Shown here piece by piece: positions 23,583-34,310 of a stretch of DNA of 64,000 bases. The stretch lies in assembly GCA_949357655.1 (NCBI GenBank), contig CASHTG010000015.1, forward strand, positions 496,001 to 560,000, in the 5' to 3' direction. The notes under the pieces are model-generated. The model was not told where the DNA came from, searched no databases, and saw only the letters and a program-made list of their open reading frames with translations. Within the stretch, counting starts at the first letter, position 1. Each line of letters starts with the position of its first letter. The stretch is from Parascedosporium putredinis (Eukaryota; Ascomycota; Sordariomycetes; Microascales; Microascaceae). Made by a program: the position numbers and the translations under genes.

Positions 23583-26436
23583 TCAAGCCCCTTCCTCCCT
23601 CCAGATATGCGTATCACCTAGGCTCAATGAACTTGTTGAGCTGTGCGATTCGGGCCCTAAGACATCGAGAGGCGTCCGAGTTCCCGACGTAGATTCATCC
23701 ATGACAGGAGGGGGATCTTGGTAGATCCACGGCTGCACAAGACTAGAAAGATGCCAAGGTGAATTATTAGTAAATTGGGGAAAAAAGAAACAAGCCGAAA
23801 ACCCTAGGGGTCGAGGAATGGTGTAATACTTACGGAATCTTAAGACTCGGATTCACATACTCCAAGCCCTTCTCCCTCTCCTCGTCCAACGTGCTGCCCC
23901 TCCTCAGGACCCCGAGCGTAAGTCGGCTGGGCGACATGCCCTCGTTCACGGCCGCCGCATCTTCCGGGTCAATCTCGGCCCGGATGCTGCGCAGGGAGAT
24001 GAACTTGGTCAGCGGCACGTAGCGCCGCCTAAAGTAAAACCCATACCACACCGTGAAGACGACGAGCGGGATCACCAGGACGACGGCCTTGAAGGCCTCG
24101 TGGAGACCGAGCACGCCGCCCATGGTAAGCTGGAAGAAGAAGAGGCCCAGCACGATGCGGTACGAAATCATCGACCACGCCTGTCCGGTCGCGTGCTGAG
24201 GCTGGTCCATGGCATACAGCAGCTGGTACTTGTAGATGAAGTAGCCAAACGTAAAGTAGACGAGACCCGCGAGCAGCACGAGAACACCGTTTTGCAGGAT
24301 GCTGTACACCATGCAGAGGATGAAGATCAAGAGGGCGGTGGGAAGGTAGTACCCGTAACTAAAGAGTGGGGAGCCTTCATCTCGTAAAAGTCGCGCGGCG
24401 TCTTCGCAGTGAGCCTACCCCATACGTACTGCGCCACGCCGCCGGGTTCCAGCAGGCGGAAGGGAAGCAAGCCCACGCCCTGCAGCACGATGAAGCTGGT
24501 GTAGAGGTCGCTGACGTTCATGATGGACCGCGCAATGATCTTGGGGAGCTCATGCGTATTATCCAGCGCGCCCCAGAGCACGGGAAGAAATTGCGTGGTA
24601 GAGCCGGAAACGGCAAAGACGAAAAAGATGTTAAAGAAAGTAAAGAAGAAATTCTTGAAATCACCGACAGCTCAATCTGGCCGCGGGAGATCATGCCTTG
24701 GTGGTGCGACAGGAAGTCGTACAGGAATGGCACCATGAGATTGAGCAGGGACACGGCGCCGGTGGGTAAGCCCGTCTGCACGAGCATACGCACCCAGTCG
24801 TGGTGCATCAGATACTGGCCAATCGCCGGGAATGCCTTGTTGATAGTGCAGATACTCAAGAGCGAGGCAAGCGTCGCTACAATGACTAACCAGACCAAGC
24901 TCAAGATAGAGATGAACATGGTGATGACCCATGACTTCATCCTGCGAACACCCCGCGCCGCGTAAGTATTCCGCCAGACCACGTCGGTGGGCGATGGCGC
25001 AGGCTTGGTTAATAGGCGACCCGGGCGGGGGTCGATCAGTGCTTGGATGGCCATCTGGCAAGAGGCAATGGAATCCATGGTGACAAAAGCAAGGTCGGCA
25101 GCGTCGTAGGTTTTGCGGCGTGCCTCGAGGATCTTAGAATCTAGACGACGCAGCCGCTCCTCATAATAGTCGATAGCGTCTGTCTTGCGCGATTGGAGGC
25201 GGAGGAACCCGTGCCACAGGCGAATCTTAGGTCGGTCCCGTTCCTCGAGTTCGAACCCGGCCTCCTCTAGCCCGTGCATGGCTCCTATACCCATGTCGGG
25301 CGATTCTTCGCCGCTACTACCGCTGCCGCCATTGCTGTCTCCCGAACTCTCTTCGCCGCTGCCATCCAGGCGACCATAAACGCCCGAGTTAGAAGCCTTG
25401 AGCTTCCTGTGGTACTCGCTCCACGTGCGCTCGAGATCCCTAAGGCACTTGTCGCGCTCGTCCATGAGGTCATCGACGTCGTTCCAGGTTCGGCAGAGAA
25501 TTACCTTCTCCACTTGGCCAATCTCGAGCTTCTCTATGAGATTCTTGATTTTGGTCTCGTCGCGAAGATCGCCCGGGATACCGGAGAGCCTAAACGTGCG
25601 GTCGGTGATGGTGGACTGGGTGCCGAGATACTCTTGACGGACGCGCAATACTCGTACAGTCTCCTTGTTAAGAATGTACAGCACGAGGATGGAGAAGAAA
25701 TAGGTAAAGATGAGGTAAGCGTAAAGATAGCTTATATCCTTTTTCTTCTTCGATTTCTTATCCATGGCTACGTGGAGCTCTTGCCAAGGATCGAGGTAGG
25801 CAGGTGACTGCATAGCAAACGACGACTCCTTCTTATCGTCTGAATCGGTCGGAAGATCTGTAAGAAAATGCTCATTGATCGGCGTTAACACAGCTGCGGC
25901 GAAGAAGGCCATGATTCCAATAATCCGGATTGCCATTTTGAAGAAATTTAGAAACTGCATTCCTTGTTAGCTGAACCTGACCACGCAAGGAAGAGTTGAC
26001 TCGGCGAACGGTAGCAAGGGCTAGAGCTAGGACATACAACAAAGGCGTCCAGGCCGGCCGAAGCCAGGACCTGTTCCTCGGTAACTCTGTATAGCGAAGG
26101 GATCCATCCAAAAAGGTATCCGGAAGGGCGGGTAAGTCGACTTCGGGGTTTAGACGCCGTTTCCGCGCCGAGTAAAGCGTCTTCCACCGTGGGCGCCAAA
26201 ACTAGACGGTTTCCGCCATCAGCAACGAGATTCACCGCGAGGGCCGGAGGAGAAGGGGGTGGGGTAGGAGTTTACGCAGAATGTGAGGAAGGAGATGATT
26301 CCTAGAGTCAAAGAGGCATAGACAATAAGCCATATGTCCTTGGACCCTGGATGGGTGAAATCCTCCGTTGGGCAGTCATCGGATATGGGGTTCTCGGTCT
26401 GGGTCGGCGCGGGGCCGACCAGGTAGGATCGCTCAT
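23583..26436 (-). CDS. OSCA/CSC1-family (DUF221) cation channel
   Basis: Predicted osmosensitive, calcium-permeable membrane channel of about 869 aa. Exons are 26276-26436, 26038-26201, 23834-25954 and 23583-23742. The first membrane helix (IWLIVYASLTLGIISFLTFC) is followed by the family signature FWRPRWKTLYSARKRR and WIPSLYRVTEEQVL. A cytosolic RRM-like region with two conserved segments (TVxDRTFRLSGIP-like; YDAADLAFVTMDS) leads to the multi-helix channel domain (for example VPFLYDFLSHHQG, PRDFYEMKAP). The last exon, spliced at an excellent GTAAGT donor, adds a cytosolic tail with QPWIYQDPPPVMDEST. Frameshifts at 26411-26414, 26110-26114, about 24655 and 24368-24371 are each repaired by one base, after which all exon phases agree. 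Which paralogue (CSC1, RSN1 or PHM7 group) it is cannot be settled here. Confidence 0.9.
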
Positions 26437-27208
26437 ATCGTGTGGGTTTCGTTCGTTTGCGCAATCATGCTTTCGTCGGACAATACCTGGGGAGTAAATA
26501 CCGACGGGAACGAATGTTCGATTTCGAAGCTTGGCGATTTCGTTGTTTAACGTCTGCGGGGGTCCGAGAGGAGGCGTTCGGAACGACAGGAAACTCGAGG
26601 GGGAAGGAATATTAAAGGGTAGCCTTGCTCGGAGGGTTTTGTGAGAAGTCGGAGAGAGAGCTTGCGTGGATGGCACGATGGCAAAGCTCCCTTGCCGTTC
26701 GTGGCCCTCGAATCAGGACGGCTAAAATGGACTTGCTTGCCTCTCCATTGCTGGCGCTGCTGGCGCTGCTGTTGCGTTGGCTGCCTGCAGAAAGGATCGG
26801 CATGACCATGGCCACATGACGTAAGGTGGGGCCAAAGCTTCGATTCAAGACAGTGACCTCACTGGACTCGACAATCAGTGGAGGGGAACACAAAAGCCGG
26901 TGGACTAAGTCCAGAACCTTCAGTGGATCACGAATAAGTACAGTCACTCGTCCTCTCAGTGCAATCACCAACTACTATGTATTATGCAAGGACATAGTCC
27001 ATTATGTCCACGGTTGGACCACACTCGTCTCACGTGATTTTCCGCTTGGTTCAATGAATTCGACGTCGAAGATGAATCCCGCTTTTAAATGTATATGGTG
27101 CAAACAGCAAGGAATGGACTTTTGTATATTTATCCTGTAAGATAGAATTGGACACCGAAAGGAGTGAAAAATGCACTTCTCTATTAGGGGTATATCTAAT
27201 TGAACCAG
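26437..27208. other. Intergenic, channel promoter and Rsa4 3' end
   Basis: No gene seen between two genes on the minus strand. No TATA box recognised. Confidence 0.45.
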
Positions 27209-28980
27209 CTAATGCCTCCATAATCGCACCGCCTTATCCTTGCCTCCGCTCCCGACAAGCTGGCCGTCCGGGCTCCAGTCCACCGCGTAAACCTCATCCT
27301 GGTGGCCCGGCAGGTCCGACGTGAGCTTGAACGATGCCATCGACCACACCTTGAGGGTCGTGTCCTTGGACGCCGTCACCAGCAGCCGCGAGTCTGCAGA
27401 GAAGGCGCATTGGTACACTGGCGCGACGTGGCCTCGGAGAGTGTTGATGAACCGCCCATCCCTGTAGATGTTGTCCATACGTTAGCCTTTGATCCCGAAA
27501 TAGGGCCCTGTTACGGCGATCTCGGGAAGAGAGAGAGCTCCAAACGGGAAAGGGGATTTAAGGGGAAAAGAAAAACAAAAAGAAAAAAGTGTCGCCCTCA
27601 CCTTGCACTCCAGATCTTGGTATGGTTATCCCACGCCGCGCTCGCAATGAGCGCTCCATCAGGCGAAAACGTAACGTGATTCACCTGCTTCTGGTGGCCG
27701 TGAAGCCTCGCCACAGGTTTCGTCCCCTCGGATGGGTTCCACAAGTACATTGTGAAGTCGTCGCTCGCCGACACCAGCCTCTCCGCCACCTTGCCCTGCA
27801 CCTTGGCCGCCTTCTCAAACCTTTCCAGCGCCTTCTTGCGCTTGCCTTCCTCGTCGTCGGGCACGGGCGTGTGGTCAAAGTAGCCCGTCCGCAGCACAAA
27901 GTCGGTGGAGAGGGCGAGGTGGTTGACCCAGTGGGCGTGGGACGCGAGCGAGTGCACGAGGGTGCCCTTGACCGAGTCCCACACGCGCACCGTCTTGTCC
28001 TGGCTCGCGCTGTAAATGAGCCCAGTGCCGCCCCACTTCACGCAACTCACGCTGCTCTTGTGGCCCGACAGGACGTGCTCCGTCACGCCCGTGTTCACCA
28101 CCCACACCCGGATCGTTGCGTCTTTGCTGGCGCTCGCCAGCCTCGGCGTCCCATCGCGCCAAAGGTGGTAGGGCTCCCACGCCAGGCTCGTCACCCACTT
28201 GGCGTGGCCCTTAAATGCGCCCGCGCCCACACCCTTGCCCGTGCTCGGGTCCCACACGCGCACCGTCTTGTCCATGCTGCCGGTGGCCAACCTCTTTCCG
28301 TCCGGCGACCATGACACGCACAGGACCCATCCGTCATGTCCCGCCAATGTGTACTTGGGAGTGCCGGTGTCCGTATCCCATATCCGCGCCGTCTTGTCGC
28401 CGGATCCTGTTGCCAGGCGGTTACTACTAGCAGGACTGAACTGGGCGGCAAGGATGGCCTCGCCGTGACCGGGCATCTTGCTGGCCATGCGCGTCACGGT
28501 CTGGACGCGGAAGACGGCCTGGGGCTCGGCGCCCAGCGTCACTGTGGTTTCGAAGGGGTTTGATATGCCATGGCTCCTCAGCAGCTGAAGAAGGTCGGTC
28601 GGGTATTGGTCAACGATGATGTCGGAGCCAGGGATGTGCACACGAAAACGGTAGGGGAGAAACTCTTCGCGGTCCTAGAAGAAAATGATATTGTGTCAGT
28701 GGTACGGCTCTTCGATAGATCTTTTCATTGCAATACGCAGGATTCTTCTTCATACCCTTCCTAATAACGTGTTGAGAAGAAGAGAAATGTTCTTCTCGCT
28801 CGCGTCCGCGAGAGGCACCTCAATCACATCCGCAAGCTGATTGCCATCGCCGTCGACGAACCGAGCCTTGAACGAGCCCGCTTCCACCTCAACGGGAGCC
28901 GACACATCTTGCTGCGTCTTTGTCCGCTCAAGAGTCTCCCTCTTTTGCTTCTTGGAAGGTGGTGGGAGAATGGTAGCCAT
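27209..28980 (-). CDS. rsa4: Ribosome assembly protein 4 (Rsa4 / NLE1, notchless)
   Basis: WD40 protein of pre-60S particles that is pulled by the AAA-ATPase Rea1/Midasin during nuclear 60S maturation. Exons are 28756-28980, 27602-28674 and 27209-27461 (introns 81 and 140 bp), giving 516 aa with no frameshift. The N-terminal NLE domain (FKARFVDGDGNQLADVIEVP, then LLLNTLLGR and EEFLPYRFRVH) is the Rea1 MIDAS-binding part. Eight WD repeats follow, for example KTARIWDTDTG, KTVRVWDPSTG, FTMYLWNPSEG and KAVRLWRH at the C-terminus. Length and domain order match the family. It is one of only two multi-exon genes here that need no correction. Confidence 0.96.
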
Positions 28981-29620
28981 CGCGAAGTTTGAGCACTGGT
29001 CACGATCTTGTCAATGGTGGGGCTCCGCCTATGTCCAGACAGCCCAAACTACGACGGGAAATTTTCAGATGCCTCCTCACTTTTTTTTTTTTGGCGGGGC
29101 GCTTCTCCCCTCTGTTGCTTATCGATAGGTGCTTAGTCAAGAACCACTACTTCACGGAATGGACGACAGCAACAGACCAGGTTTACCCTCTCGTCTAAAA
29201 GCTTCAGAAAATATCGAGAAAAAAATCGGGAAGAAGCAAACTCCAGAAGAGGCGCTCATATTTATTTTGTTATTTATCAATTACATGGCTTATATTTCGG
29301 AACAGCGGGTTTGAAAGCAAAAGCCATCTTGAGTCGTATCCATCACCATCGTCTTCTTTGGGTGAAATCTAGTCTTCCAAAAAAACGAAGGAGATAGACT
29401 AATGCCGTCTGGCGTTGGGCTGCGGCCTCCATCTTCTGGACCCAGAACCTCCCATGGTTGATGTGGTTGGCCGTCCAATTCGTTTTCTTCGCTGGGATTC
29501 AAGGTCTCAATACTCTGTTCCAACGGCTGTATCGATGAGTCAAGAGGAGGGAGAGCACCATCATGTTCACCCCCAAACAACACTCTCGTTTGGCGTTCTC
29601 TGGGACATCCCCATCCCATA
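28981..29620. other. Intergenic, possible extended 3' end of the C2H2 gene
   Basis: Contains the Rsa4 promoter near 28981. A minus-strand open frame (29290-29619) directly follows the stop of the C2H2 gene in another frame. It looks moderately protein-like, so the C2H2 protein could extend to 29290 if the TGA at 29621 is another frameshift artefact. Confidence 0.35.
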
Positions 29621-32600
29621 TCATGTCCGCGTCTTGGCCAGGAGCGGGAGCGGGAGCGATTGAGGGCTTCCTGTACCAGTTGGCTCCGGGTCTGTCGGTG
29701 TGGCCGATTCGTCAGGGCAGTTTATTTTGTACATCTTATCAAATGTCCTGCATAGAAGCTGGTCGAGCACCTCCCTTGGTCCGTTAGGTTCAAGGGCCTT
29801 GCCGAAACTTTGTAACTCGTCATGGAGAAGGCCCCCGACGCGCGTGCGAAAGCTCGGGTCAGGAAGTACAAGCTGCTGAGCCTGGATCATGCCATCGGAC
29901 GCCATGTAAATGGACAGAGGGCTGGGTTCCCCGGGTAGAGGATATTCCACATTCCGAGCCACTGGTCCTTTTCGGTGCCCTTTATTCTGCGCCCAAGTTG
30001 ACGCCACTCTTTGCTGCTAATTCCATCGAGGCGGGCCGTTGGACGACTTCTGCACGAGGGCTCGGCCATGACATGTGCGTCGAGGCTTTCTTCATCCTTG
30101 AAAATCTCAAAACATCTCTGGCAATGCAATTCGGGGGTGTGTTTCCTCTTGAGATGTTGCTTGACATCCCCTATCCGCGTGAGGATCACCCGCCGCATCG
30201 GCGGTGCTTGATGGGATCCTTTATCCAGAGCGGGCAAGCAAATTTCACGTCCGAGTCTAGCCTCTTACACGGCTTCTTCCTCGGTGGCAGGCCCTCTTCT
30301 TCGCCATCGCTGTCGTCATCGTGCCTGTTGGCTCGGTGCGGTAATTTTAGCCTCCTCTTCCCACCAGAGTTCGAGCCTTTCGAAACGGGGCTAGCTTGCG
30401 CGGTAAGGCCAGCCTGTGCAACGGAGTTCGTCGCCTGCTGCTGTTGGGGTCGACGGCTAACATGATCATTATCAAATGAAGCATTCGAATATAGTAGATC
30501 TTCAACGAAATGAGTGCCATCACCACCGGATTGCCAATCATGCTCTAACCACCTCAGTACGCGCCGAAGGATTACAACCACGTCACCGTGGCTATTCGGA
30601 TATACCTCAGTCGTCGAATTACCAGTGTCCGAGTGAGTGGGCGAGGTTAAGGCCTCGCTTACTGATGATCCACATGATTCATAGTCTTCCAACACATCAT
30701 CGTCCGAAACTATAGGTGTAGGTAGCAAGTCAGCGACATTTTACCATCGATAGATAGGTGTAAAGGTGTAAAGATTGAGAGCCCTACCTTCAGATTCTTT
30801 CGTGTCGAAGACACCGCCCTCACATGTGCAAATGATGTGCCGCCCCTCTTCCAGTCTACGGGCATCAAGTAGCTCTCTCTGATTAGTGCCTTCCAAAAGA
30901 CCGCTCGGCGAGTAATCGTTCCTGCCCGCGCAACGTTGTGTGTGCCAGCTAACCAGATCCCACTCTTTCTCAACCATCAAACAACTACCCAGTTCGCCCT
31001 CAAGCCACAAGTTACCGTCAGGCTGGCTACCGCATGGTGCACCTACACCACGTAAAAGGTCGTTGTACGATAATTCGAGGCCACTAAAAGACTGCGGTCT
31101 AGCCCTGACAGGGTAGCCTCGCACGATGACAGGGCGTAGCCCTTCTCGAAGCGCTCGATACCAGAGTTGGTCCCCGCACCGAGAGAGGGGCACAGACTTC
31201 TCTCTAACGGCAATCTCAAGTTCAACTCGGCTATCGAGCTTCCCCAGGCCCTAGCGCCGACAGCCATTGTGATATAGGGCTCGTTGTAACTAATATGCCC
31301 AGGGCGAGCTGGGCGCATTGCTGATGCAACCCACCCTAGCTGTTCGCCACATTCCACAATGGAGTAGGGCGAGCCTGTAACTGCAATCACTATCTGGTCT
31401 CCGGTAAGCCACACCGAAACGCTGGTCTCGTCTTTAAGGATGAAGATAACTTGCTCTCACCATTAGCTTTTGCATTTCAACAAGAACAAAAGGAATGATA
31501 GAGATATAACTGCTTACACTCGTGGTGTCCCCCAGACTCGGGGCCAATCGCTGCCGCCTGGATAGCCTTGAGTAATTCTTGACCGCACCAGGGCCACATC
31601 TCAGCCATGTATTCTCCCGCTCGGGCTACCTGAGCACCGATGGAAGACGAGGTGATGGCCGCGATATCCGATAACTGGAATCTGCATCCCATCGGTTCTG
31701 GTGCCTGCTGGCTTTGTTCAGAGATGACAGCCGCAATCGGTGTATAGGAGATTCCGAAGGTGACCGAGACCTCTTTTGGTGGCCTCAGTCTCGTCACCGC
31801 AGTCTTGGGGAGCAAACCAAAGATGGTTTCGCGAACCCCTTGAAAGGCTTTCGCATGCTGAGATACTTCCCTCTTTAGTTGAAATATGAACCATTCATAT
31901 GCGTGGCCGAGGAGAATTCTTTGCCTAAGGAAATCCTCCTCACCCCAAACAGCACCACCCTGATAGGGTGTATTTTCGTCATGTTCGGTTCCCTTGTAAA
32001 GCGGTGGATCTGTCCTTCCCCCTGCTTTACTCATAAAAAGCATGCTCAGAGGTGATACATTGCAGTCGTCGACATTCCACCCTTTAGGCTCATTTTGTGA
32101 GAAGAGCAGCGCTCCTAGTTGGGCGGATATTTCTCTACAAACCCAAGAAGGTTAGTTGAGTCACCCGATAGACTATCGCGAGACGGGTAATAACAAACCT
32201 GTGTCTTTCGTGTAAATAGTCCTCAATCCCCCGTTCAGAGCAGCGGATTTATCAAGCCTAAGCTGGCTGCCAGCGCCTTTATGTAATATGGCAGAGAATC
32301 AATGATACGGTCTCTGTCGTTGATCAAGATATACTGATGCACTTTCGAACGTGTATCTCGGCATAAGTCATTGATGACTTTATGGAATATTGGCAAGTAT
32401 AGGGTTGGGCCTGAACCTTCTGGCGGACAGGACTTTTCTAGGTCCTTTGAGAAGTAATTGTCAGGAAGCTGATGCGCTTCTCGCGGAACCTGGGGGTCTT
32501 GAGCTGAAACCCAAGCGGCTTGGAGCGTTTCTGGCGGGGGTTGTGACAGCGACCCGTCGGAAGAACCTAGAGAGATTTCATACTGTTATTGAGCTATCCC

Positions 32601-32815
32601 TCAAGCCCCTTATCAAGATTCGCGACCTAGGACGGCATTTACAAATCCAAAAACTTACTTGCACAGTTTGATGCTTCTTCGTCGCCATCTTCCCCGCCCC
32701 TTGTTGATACATGATTGAGCTTGGGCTGCGTATTTATCTGAGGTATCCGATCGACCTTGGAGTTGAGAATGACCCCGGATTCCGTTTTCACGGCTGGAAA
32801 TTCAAGGCAAGCCAT
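29621..32815 (-). CDS. Uncharacterised fungal protein with C-terminal C2H2-type fingers
   Basis: Five exons: 32659-32815, 32199-32566, 31518-32134, 30788-31431 and 29621-30709. The product is about 959 aa after correcting five bases (two in exon 2, one at 31172-31175, one at 30189-30191, one near 29933). Phases then agree at every junction. The N-terminal 600 residues belong to a fungal-restricted region without a named function. Recognisable stretches include NDRDRIIDSLPYYIKALAA, MAEMWPWCGQELLKAI, TGSPYSIVECGEQLGW and VIVRGYPVRARP. The last third has FACPLWIKDPIKHRRCGG, then DVKQHLKRKHTPELHCQRC and DAHVMAEPSC. This is the atypical double C2H2/CCHC-like module of fungal proteins often found beside ankyrin or HET genes. 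DNA binding is inferred, and no role can be assigned. Confidence 0.75.
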
Positions 32816-33637
32816 TCCGAAGTCCAAAAATAGGGTAGGCTGTGAAGAAGGCGACTGGACAACGACACTAATAAAGGAAGAGGGATCAGGAATTCAAAAG
32901 AGGATCAAGACAAGGCCGGCGGTATGGGAGATATAACGGGTATCTTGATTTTGACAAGTTATTTTCGAAAGCTAGGTTGTGAGAAAGTAGATCGAGGGAA
33001 GAAGAGGGAAGAAGAGGGAGGAAGGGGGATGGGAAGTTGCCAGTTCCAGTTTTTGCATATGGTTCGCCTGTTGTCGCCTTCGGCTGTGGCCTACAAGGAG
33101 CAAAGGAACAATAAAAACCAATTTTTGTGAAAACAGAGCGGATTCAATCAGCCTACCACATCCATGGCCTCTCACAGCGGTGGTTTAACTTAATGTTCGT
33201 TGGTGGATAGTGTGCCTGGCTACCTCCTTTACCTTGGCCAAGGCTCGCATGTTTATTCGCAGATGCGTCCATGTCGAACACCGGTGATGACGCGCAACTC
33301 AGAGTTACACACACCTGTGTTTGGGAGTAGCACGCCTGTGCTTTTGCCGGGAAAGCCGTTAAACTACACCTTGCTGTCCTTTGCTGCGTTTAAAAATCAA
33401 AAGCGCTTCTACTGTATTCTACGTGATTGTGAGAAACCCCGTTTATATATAAACCGAAGCCATGAGCATACATGTAGAGATCAATGCCCTGATGAGAAAT
33501 TTCACCTCGGCCTCAACATTAAACTCAGGACATAGTCAAAGAATTCAGTCACCTTTAAAATGTTAAACCCCCAACGCTGATCCAGACGACGAGGTACACG
33601 CAGGGCATCCATCCGCCTTTAAATTATAGTCAACATC
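32816..33637. other. Intergenic region upstream of the C2H2 gene
   Basis: Promoter side of the C2H2 gene. No coding frame supported. Confidence 0.4.
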
Positions 33638-34007
33638 ATGACCCTCCTTAGCCACAACGCTATCCCCTCGGCTCTTTCGAAAGAGAAGCAGTACGTACAG
33701 ACGCTGAGAGCGGTCCATGGCCTTTTCCCTTCCGAAAACCTGCCCATCCGCTTTCACCTTCGGCTCCGCATCTAATATCTCTAGGTTGAGCCTTCAAACA
33801 CTCCTCTCCGGACCACCTACCGTGCTCGAGCGGATGGTTATCATTGATCTAGAAATTACGGAGAAAGCGATACTTGACGGAGTCTCTCAGCGACTAGAGG
33901 AGCAGGTGCGCTTTCTTCGCAACTGGGAGCGTTCATGGCAAGAGTTGGATAAGGATCAGAACGTTGGTGGTGGCTCAACATCTTGTAGAACACGTTCCAC
34001 AAATTAG
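33638..34007 (+). CDS. Possible small two-exon hypothetical protein
   Basis: Exon 33638-33690, intron 33691-33784 (GTACGT donor, CTAAT branch, TCTCTAG acceptor), exon 33785-34007. The splice keeps the frame and gives 91 aa. The second exon has a regular charged helical pattern (VLERMVIIDLEITEKAILDG, then QRLEEQVRFLRNWERSWQEL). No known family was recognised. It could instead be the end of a longer gene or chance. Confidence 0.4.
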
Positions 34008-34310
34008 AGTAGCCTCTCTGTATATAAATAAACCTGAATATTGATCTCGTCCAGGAACTTCGAGAAAGCCTTCAATATTTTTTAATCCCCCTTTCTCTTT
34101 AAACGATGTGTCTCTCTCCCTTGGATTGATCTAATAGTACCGAGGGGCCGAGGCGGCGCTCTTGGCTGCTGACCCACTTTCACTTACCTGTCTCCACAAA
34201 CGCGGCCGTGAGCGCCGGCCGGGCTGGCCATACATGGACCATCCGCTGTACTCTTCAATCGACTTCCTCCACGGCGGGCGCCGTGGCTCTTGGGCATTCG
34301 TGGGTGGACG

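Noticed and set aside
25240..25270. tRNA T-loop-like sequence (GGTTCGAAC on the minus strand)
   Set aside because: It lies inside the channel CDS and no acceptor or anticodon stem can be formed around it.
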